Part shown: positions 14,692 through 19,658 of the stretch, piece by piece
How positions within the stretch are numbered: the stretch's first letter is position 1
Layout: every line of letters begins with the position of its first letter
NCBI GenBank assembly: GCA_017941505.1
Contig: JAGAWH010000014.1
Coordinates: 1 to 19,658 of the forward strand
Length of the DNA stretch: 19,658 nucleotides
Reading direction: 5' to 3'
Origin: Faecalicoccus sp.
GTDB lineage: Bacteria; Bacillota_I; Bacilli_A; Erysipelotrichales; Erysipelotrichaceae
Translations under genes and position numbers: made by a program
The notes under the pieces: generated by a model
What the model was told of the DNA's origin: nothing
Seen by the model: the letters and a program-made list of their open reading frames with translations, nothing else
Database searches by the model: none

Positions 14692-15561
14692 TCATCTGTC
14701 ATGCGTATTTTGTATACCAAACCATGACAAAAATTCCTGCATTACCGGATTATATACCGGACTTGTTCTCCATATCATGGATGATGAAGCTGTCTTTTTC
14801 GGATAAAAAGGAATAAATACAACATTGGTTCCGACATATTTTATTGTCTCAAGGCAGATGGTAACCCAATCGCTGATTTCAGTTAAGATCATCACATTGT
14901 GAAATAATGTATATGTGCCCGCAACGTGCTGGGAAGGGCCGATCCACTCACGGATATCATTTCTTAACCGGCTGTTATCCGGAACCAGCAGCTTTTCATT
15001 TTGCAGGTCTTTCGCGCTCACATAGGCTTTATCAGCCAGCCGGTGGTTCTTATTTACAAGAATCCCCCATGATTGGGATATATCAAAATGTAATACCTCG
15101 TATTTTGTCGTATCGGCTGACTGTACAAAAAAGCCGATATCCACAACACCTTTGTCAATCGCATCACAAATCTGTTCTGCGTTCCCGGAATAAATGTGAA
15201 ACAAGACTTTGGGATGTTGATTGTGGAAATCGCGAATTTTCCCGGCGATCATATCAAATGATTCAATTTCCCCGGCGGCAATGGTTAACTCCCCTTCCAA
15301 CTCATTATCTTCCCGTTGATTGGTCTTAGCTTTTGTATACAGGTGAAGAATATCCTTCGCGGTTTGTCTAAATACCATTCCCTCTTCGGTTAGGATAATT
15401 TTTTTATTGGTTCGGATGAATAATTGTTTACCCAGTTCATATTCCAATTCTTTCATCTGCCGTGAGATTGTTGGCTGGGTAACGTGTAAGATTTCGGCCG
15501 CATGAGAAATATTTTCCTCGTCGGCAACTGTGAGAAAATATTCCAATACTCTTAGATCCAT
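14692..15561 (-). CDS. LysR-family transcriptional regulator
   Basis: The 289-residue protein has the LysR winged helix-turn-helix at the N-terminus: LEYFLTVADEENISHAAEIL with recognition helix TQPTISRQMKELE (28-40) and the wing LGKQLFIRTNKKIILTEEG. The effector-binding domain covers about 90-285, with IDKGVVDIGFF as a typical strand-turn pattern. These proteins act as tetramers and switch promoters in response to a small molecule, here unknown. The gene lies 16 bases after the metallophosphoesterase gene and upstream of the dehydrogenase gene, all on one strand. The ATG at 15561 has AGAGGGA upstream. Length is normal for the family. The most likely targets are the dehydrogenase and the CocE-like hydrolase. 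Confidence 0.93.
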   Translation of the reverse strand: MDLRVLEYFLTVADEENISHAAEILHVTQPTISRQMKELEYELGKQLFIRTNKKIILTEEGMVFRQTAKDILHLYTKAKTNQREDNELEGELTIAAGEIESFDMIAGKIRDFHNQHPKVLFHIYSGNAEQICDAIDKGVVDIGFFVQSADTTKYEVLHFDISQSWGILVNKNHRLADKAYVSAKDLQNEKLLVPDNSRLRNDIREWIGPSQHVAGTYTLFHNVMILTEISDWVTICLETIKYVGTNVVFIPFYPKKTASSSMIWRTSPVYNPVMQEFLSWFGIQNTHDR

Positions 15562-15577
15562 GATGATTTCCCTCTGA

Positions 15578-17626
15578 TTATTTTAAGCTGTACAAAGGAA
15601 TCTGCCACAAATCCCAGGATCCATCCTGATGTATCGTAATCAGTTCCCCTCCTCTTTGTGCTGTCTGTTTTCCGATACCCGGCATGACAAGATAGTCAAT
15701 ACTCATACCATAGGTCAAGCGTACTCCCTGATATTCCAAGGACATGTTGTTGTAATGGTCATGACCGCAGAACATCGCCTCGCCGCCGATCTCTTTTGCC
15801 GTATCAAACAGCTTGCTTGGATAATCCGAACAGCAGATCTTATCGATTGCGGTTTCGTTATTTTCACCAAAGTAATACGTTACTTCATCACTGCCTTTTT
15901 CATACAACTCATAGGCTGTCCGATATTGCTGCAAAGGTATATGAAAAAACAACATCGAAGGTACGGTATGACCGGCCTCTTCATTCATGCGCGCTACTTG
16001 GTCGGCATACCAGTTTACCTGATCATCATGAATATAGTCATAGACATTGATACCTTCTCCGGTGTAGGCGTTGGAGTCAATTAAGAACAAACCTGTATTT
16101 AAGCTTCCGTCGCTGTTTTTTAGCTCAATCAGCTGATTATTCCGTCCTGTTACATCCGGCTGTACATATGGATACAATAAGTTTCCTGAAGTCTTATAGG
16201 ATAAAGACATAAATACACTGTTGAGTTCTTCCTTATTTAATGAGGCCATACTTTCCGTATCGTGGTTTCCATAGGTAAAAGCCCATGGAATTCCGACATT
16301 GCGCATAAAGGACGCAAATTGATAAATCGGTGCAGAATTATTAAAAGACAGAGACATTACACCTAACGGAAAACATAAATCCCCGGTCACGATCACTAAA
16401 TCAGGATGGCTGTTTTCAATCAATTTGAAACATGCTTCTAAAGCCTGATGGTCTTCTAAATAAGAGAAAAAGCTGCCCCCTAAATGGATATCGGTTAAGT
16501 GTAAAATCTTAAAATCTTCATCCATAGAGGTAATGGTATAGGTGCCGGTCTTATCATCATATGCGATTTGGTCTTCGGTATATTCAACAACCGGAACTGC
16601 ATTGATATATGGCTGCGTATGATAGGTATCTCTGCTCATAAACGCAAAGCCGCCTATCGCAAGAGCCAGTACCAAGACAAGGACAACATGTGATTTGTTG
16701 AAGGCGATATTTTGATAGGTTACCCGACGGCGCAAAGTAAAATCGTAAATCAAAATGATAACCGCAAAGATGATCCCAGCAATCAAAAATGTGTTTGCAG
16801 GATAAACGATATATTTCCTCATATAAATCGCTATTGCAGATACAACAGTCCAATATACGATTGAAAAAGAAGTAATTCCGTTGGCATGATGAAGTAAGCG
16901 CTTATGATTGGGAAAACCGATTCGGTTTTGAAATATACGGACCATCATCGTATCGCTGATCACAAAAAATAGCGGAACCTGAATATAGATCAAATTGGTC
17001 ACAATATTTTCAAAAAGTTCTGCCAATTTAGAATTCCCAAAGAAATAGAAACTTAATTGAAAACCGATAAAGCAGGCTAACACGCCAAAAAAGAATGCGA
17101 TAGAATTTAACAGATATTTTGTATATTGGTCCGCCTTTGATCGGATATACGTGAAATCTTCATATGAGAATCGGTCATGTTTATGTTGATTTTCAACTTT
17201 TCTTACCCAATACATCAGAATCAAAATCACAATCAAAACTATGATACACAATCCTAAGGTATAGAAAAACTCATTGGATTTGGCAATGGCGTTAAAAATC
17301 GTCCATATAATTTCTAACAGGAGAAAGGCATACAACCCGGAAATCAAATAAATCCGACGGCGCTGACCGGATAATTCTTTTTCAAAATCCTTTATATCCC
17401 GTAAGTTTTCTTTACTTTGCCATTGTTTGGCATCTTCTGCGGTATACCCACCCAATTCTGCCAGCTTTTCATAGGTTCCATAGTTTTGGGCGAGCTCATC
17501 CGGTGTGGCATCGGCTGCTGTTTCTTCCAGCTTTTTTGTGATTTTTATGCGGGCATCCGCAGCCTCATCGCTGTAAGGCAGATTATCAAAAAACATGGAA
17601 ATCCATTGTTGAATACGACGATTCAT
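15578..17626 (-). CDS. Seven-pass membrane metallophosphoesterase
   Basis: The 682-residue protein has a cytosolic helical N-terminus (1-90), then seven predicted membrane helices (about 92-113, 121-140, 173-196, 207-224, 252-270, 277-295, 312-330), then a calcineurin-like phosphoesterase domain (370-665). Its metal motifs are Asp379-x-His381 in LTDIHLG, Asp416 in VTGDL, Asn454-His455 in YGNHD, His562 in FFHIP, and His622/His624 in CGHDHYNN. With an odd number of helices and a cytosolic N-terminus, the enzyme domain should face outside the cell; this is inference. N-terminal residues 10-65 resemble small helical domains found before membrane segments in Firmicutes proteins. The substrate is unknown (a nucleotide, lipid or sugar phosphate is possible). 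The ATG at 17626 has GAAGGGAG upstream. No terminator separates it from the LysR gene. Confidence 0.88.
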   Translation of the reverse strand: MNRRIQQWISMFFDNLPYSDEAADARIKITKKLEETAADATPDELAQNYGTYEKLAELGGYTAEDAKQWQSKENLRDIKDFEKELSGQRRRIYLISGLYAFLLLEIIWTIFNAIAKSNEFFYTLGLCIIVLIVILILMYWVRKVENQHKHDRFSYEDFTYIRSKADQYTKYLLNSIAFFFGVLACFIGFQLSFYFFGNSKLAELFENIVTNLIYIQVPLFFVISDTMMVRIFQNRIGFPNHKRLLHHANGITSFSIVYWTVVSAIAIYMRKYIVYPANTFLIAGIIFAVIILIYDFTLRRRVTYQNIAFNKSHVVLVLVLALAIGGFAFMSRDTYHTQPYINAVPVVEYTEDQIAYDDKTGTYTITSMDEDFKILHLTDIHLGGSFFSYLEDHQALEACFKLIENSHPDLVIVTGDLCFPLGVMSLSFNNSAPIYQFASFMRNVGIPWAFTYGNHDTESMASLNKEELNSVFMSLSYKTSGNLLYPYVQPDVTGRNNQLIELKNSDGSLNTGLFLIDSNAYTGEGINVYDYIHDDQVNWYADQVARMNEEAGHTVPSMLFFHIPLQQYRTAYELYEKGSDEVTYYFGENNETAIDKICCSDYPSKLFDTAKEIGGEAMFCGHDHYNNMSLEYQGVRLTYGMSIDYLVMPGIGKQTAQRGGELITIHQDGSWDLWQIPLYSLK

Positions 17627-17671
17627 AATCCAAAACTCCCTTCAATTATGAACTAAATATTTATATTAACT

Positions 17672-17700
17672 ATTATAATGATTTACGGTTTTTAATTCTA
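17672..17700 (-). promoter_or_regulatory. Predicted promoter of the metallophosphoesterase gene
   Basis: On the minus strand a perfect TATAAT (17672-17677) lies 17 bases downstream of TAGAAT (17695-17700), a weak -35 match, in an AT-rich spacer between the isomerase terminator and the phosphoesterase gene. It is the likely main promoter for the four-gene row. Confidence 0.5.
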
Positions 17701-17703
17701 TAT

Positions 17704-17730
17704 ACAAAAAAACTCCGAAATATCGGAGTA
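17704..17730 (-). terminator. Terminator of the mannose-6-phosphate isomerase gene
   Basis: On the minus strand a perfect 7-base stem ACTCCGA/TCGGAGT with loop TATT is followed by seven T residues. It starts 1 base after the stop codon of the isomerase gene. Confidence 0.9.
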
Positions 17731-19455
17731 TCAACGATTTCTAACATACGCTTTTATAAAAACAATTTCTGATTGATCTTCTAAGGGACGTATCGTATAT
17801 TTTCCGGCCAGGCTCGGTATGATAAAGGTTTCCGCATAATGTACTACATAAGGCTCAAATTGATGATTCACACTTTCAATTACAGCAGCTTGTCCATCCA
17901 CTAAATTACACATATGAAAGCCATCGGATGCATCATGATAAGTAATCTCCTTACTGATAAAGCGCCTTGTTTCAATAAATTCTAATTCATGCAGACCTGT
18001 TCTTTCTTCCTTTGTGTTTTCCGTTTGATTTAAAACTGTAACCGCATTGACCAGATTCTCTTTTACCCATTCTGTCGTTCGATTCCATTGGATGTTCTTT
18101 AATCCATCTTCGATATGGATTGGTCTTGGTCTTCCATCCAATCCTACTCTATCCCAATCCCAAAGCTTAAAGGTGAATATATAAGGTGTTGCACTGATTT
18201 CCAGGACCATGGCATCTTTCCCGGAACAATGAACAGTTCCTGCCGGAATCAAAAAGTGATCGTGTTTTTTACAGGGAAAGAAATTCACATATTTTTCGGC
18301 CGGAAAAGAGATATTTCCCTTTTGGGCTTCATACAGATCTTCTTCCATTTTCTTAGCATCGATATCTTCTTTTAAACCCAGATATACACCGGCATTTTCT
18401 TTGGCATCTAAAATATAATAGCTCTCATCCTGGGTATAGGTCATACCGTAGTGAGAACGGATATATTCTGTCATCGGATGTACCTGCAAAGATAAATTCT
18501 GCCCTGACATGGTATCCAGAAAATCAAAGCGGATTGGAAATTCTGCGCCAAACCGACAGTAATTTTTCATGCCTAATAATTCAATTGGACAGTATAAAAC
18601 TAAATCCATTGCCGGAATCTCGATACGAATATCATCGAAGCGAAGATACAGGCTGTTTTCTTCAGGAACACCATCAAAGCTCCAGGCATAATTTGTCCGA
18701 TCCTTTGGAAGATCACAGACTTCCTTCATCCATTGTCCACCCCATACACCGGGATCAAAATAAGGAACTAAGCGAAACGGTTGTTTTACAATCTGTTTCA
18801 AGCCATTACGAAGAGCTTCTCCCGATACCAATTTAGGATGCCCTTTTTGATTGGAATCCAAAAACCAGTCAATCTGTTCAAAGATTTCCATCTTCCTTTT
18901 ATCGGCGATTCGCCACTCCACAAAGAAGCCCCGTTTGATTTTCCTTAGAACGTCTTCATCATAGTTTTTCTGCTTAAAATTCGGCATACCGGCACGATAT
19001 CTTAATTGGATTTCCCAGCGGGCTAAATCGCAATAAACGAATGTATCAGCCTTATGTATAAGACCGGCACCAACGCCATAGATGAGTATTTTCCCTTTGT
19101 CCGAAATACTTTTTTGAATTTGATCCAGTGCATCCTGATTGATAAAATCTTCCATCCGCCCATAATACATGACACCTCTTACACGGTCATCGGTCAAGTG
19201 GGATGCCATCATCTTGGTTAACGTATCTCCATCCCAAAAGATATCTTCGCTGTTGATGAACATATCCGGCTTATATTGATCTTGAATCAGCGATACTATT
19301 TCATCATCCACACCCGGATAACATTCCACAACTAAAACATGATTTTTTTCATGACTTAATGATTTAAAAAACTCTATGAATTCAATTCCCTGAAAGGCTT
19401 CTTTCTTGTCAGTCTTTATGATGGTTTCAGGATATTTTTGGTAGTGACTTATCAT
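17731..19455 (-). CDS. Class I mannose-6-phosphate isomerase with extra N-terminal domain
   Basis: The enzyme interconverts mannose 6-phosphate and fructose 6-phosphate in the cytosol. The C-terminal part (about 225-574) is a cupin-type class I isomerase. Zinc ligands are Gln324 and His326 in LSLQVHP, Glu344 in TQDESYYIL and His409 in PAGTVHCSG; the catalytic Arg is in GLDGRPRP (442 or 444). The first 210 residues are not part of ordinary isomerases. They contain HVLVVECYPGVDDEIV, which is placed like a P-loop but lacks the Gly-Lys-Ser/Thr, and GKILIYGVGAGLI followed by DLARWEIQLRYR. This resembles a degenerate nucleotide-kinase fold, an inference. Related long isomerases occur in other gut Firmicutes and Bacteroidetes, so the fusion is not unique. 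At 574 residues it is much longer than the usual 310-420. The ATG at 19455 has AGAGGA upstream. It stands alone between two terminators. Confidence 0.87.
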   Translation of the reverse strand: MISHYQKYPETIIKTDKKEAFQGIEFIEFFKSLSHEKNHVLVVECYPGVDDEIVSLIQDQYKPDMFINSEDIFWDGDTLTKMMASHLTDDRVRGVMYYGRMEDFINQDALDQIQKSISDKGKILIYGVGAGLIHKADTFVYCDLARWEIQLRYRAGMPNFKQKNYDEDVLRKIKRGFFVEWRIADKRKMEIFEQIDWFLDSNQKGHPKLVSGEALRNGLKQIVKQPFRLVPYFDPGVWGGQWMKEVCDLPKDRTNYAWSFDGVPEENSLYLRFDDIRIEIPAMDLVLYCPIELLGMKNYCRFGAEFPIRFDFLDTMSGQNLSLQVHPMTEYIRSHYGMTYTQDESYYILDAKENAGVYLGLKEDIDAKKMEEDLYEAQKGNISFPAEKYVNFFPCKKHDHFLIPAGTVHCSGKDAMVLEISATPYIFTFKLWDWDRVGLDGRPRPIHIEDGLKNIQWNRTTEWVKENLVNAVTVLNQTENTKEERTGLHELEFIETRRFISKEITYHDASDGFHMCNLVDGQAAVIESVNHQFEPYVVHYAETFIIPSLAGKYTIRPLEDQSEIVFIKAYVRNR

Positions 19456-19479
19456 AACATTTCCTCTGTTTTCACAATA

Positions 19480-19511
19480 ACGAAAGAAAAGGCCACCGTA
19501 AAGTGACCTTT
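19480..19511 (-). terminator. Terminator of the gene entering from the right edge
   Basis: On the minus strand AAAGGTCAC pairs with GTGGCCTTT (one G-T pair) through a 6-base loop and is followed by the T-rich TTCTTTCGTT. It lies 10 bases after the stop of the partial gene and only 24 bases before the isomerase ATG, so the isomerase promoter is either very close to this hairpin or transcription reads through. Confidence 0.7.
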
Positions 19512-19521
19512 GTCATCTAAT

Positions 19522-19658
19522 CTATTCGCCTGAGTAAAATTCGGTTACGGTCTCATTGGTTTGAATCAGAATCGTATGTTGATCAAATTCTTTTAACATC
19601 TCATCTGCCGCAGCTTTGACATGTTCCATATCCGTATCGCTGATATAAATCACCAAAG
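19522..19658 (-). CDS. C-terminal end of an unknown gene (partial)
   Basis: The frame entering from the right edge encodes 44 residues beginning LVIYISDTDMEHVKAAADEM and ending with TVTEFYSGE, with TAG at 19522-19524. A beta strand, a long helix and another strand suggest the last alpha/beta unit of a larger domain. The codon use and the terminator right after the stop support a real gene. The family cannot be named from so short a part. Confidence 0.65.
   Translation of the reverse strand, partial: LVIYISDTDMEHVKAAADEMLKEFDQHTILIQTNETVTEFYSGE

Noticed and set aside
14907..15329. 140-codon plus-strand frame opposite the LysR gene
   Set aside because: It lies wholly inside a clear LysR gene, has no recognisable domain and looks like a chance frame.
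15629..16084. 151-codon plus-strand frame opposite the metallophosphoesterase gene
   Set aside because: It overlaps the conserved catalytic motifs on the other strand and has no sign of a protein family.

Overview
The window looks like a chromosomal segment of a low-to-moderate GC Gram-positive (Firmicutes) bacterium. The left end carries gpsB facing away from recU-ponA, an arrangement known from Bacillus. RecU is typical of Bacilli, Erysipelotrichia and Mollicutes and is missing from many Clostridia, so a Bacilli/Erysipelotrichia-type organism is the best guess; the genus cannot be read from the sequence. Most genes have good Shine-Dalgarno sites, short spacers and clear stem-loop/T-tract terminators. 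No CRISPR array, insertion sequence or phage gene was seen.

Left block (1-3310): the 5' part of gpsB (cell-division and wall-synthesis adaptor, minus strand) and recU-ponA (Holliday-junction resolvase plus class A penicillin-binding protein) share a 105-base region with two back-to-back promoters. The recU promoter sits so close to the gene that the mRNA may be leaderless. ponA ends at a strong terminator. Next (3311-6030) is a large membrane protein with two Cache-like extracytoplasmic modules joined to an MscS-type mechanosensitive channel. It appears damaged at both ends: the start region is split between two frames, and the MscS C-terminal domain has lost about 45 codons, leaving an out-of-frame tail.

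Middle block (6001-11731): a minus-strand pair encodes a Cof-type HAD phosphatase overlapping a PrsW-like intramembrane protease. After a divergent promoter region comes tRNA-Asn(GTT) with its own terminator, then a three-gene plus-strand operon of helical-repeat proteins (HEAT-like, Sel1-like, TPR). None of the three has a function I can name; this is the least explained unit in the window.

Right block (11733-19658, all minus strand): in transcription order, the C-terminal end of an unknown gene with a terminator, a 574-residue class I mannose-6-phosphate isomerase with an extra N-terminal domain and its own terminator, then a row of four genes with no terminator seen between them: a seven-pass membrane metallophosphoesterase, a LysR regulator, an iron-type alcohol dehydrogenase and a CocE/S15-type hydrolase. 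A promoter candidate between the LysR and dehydrogenase genes suggests that LysR controls the last two. The row ends at a bidirectional terminator shared with the repeat-protein operon.
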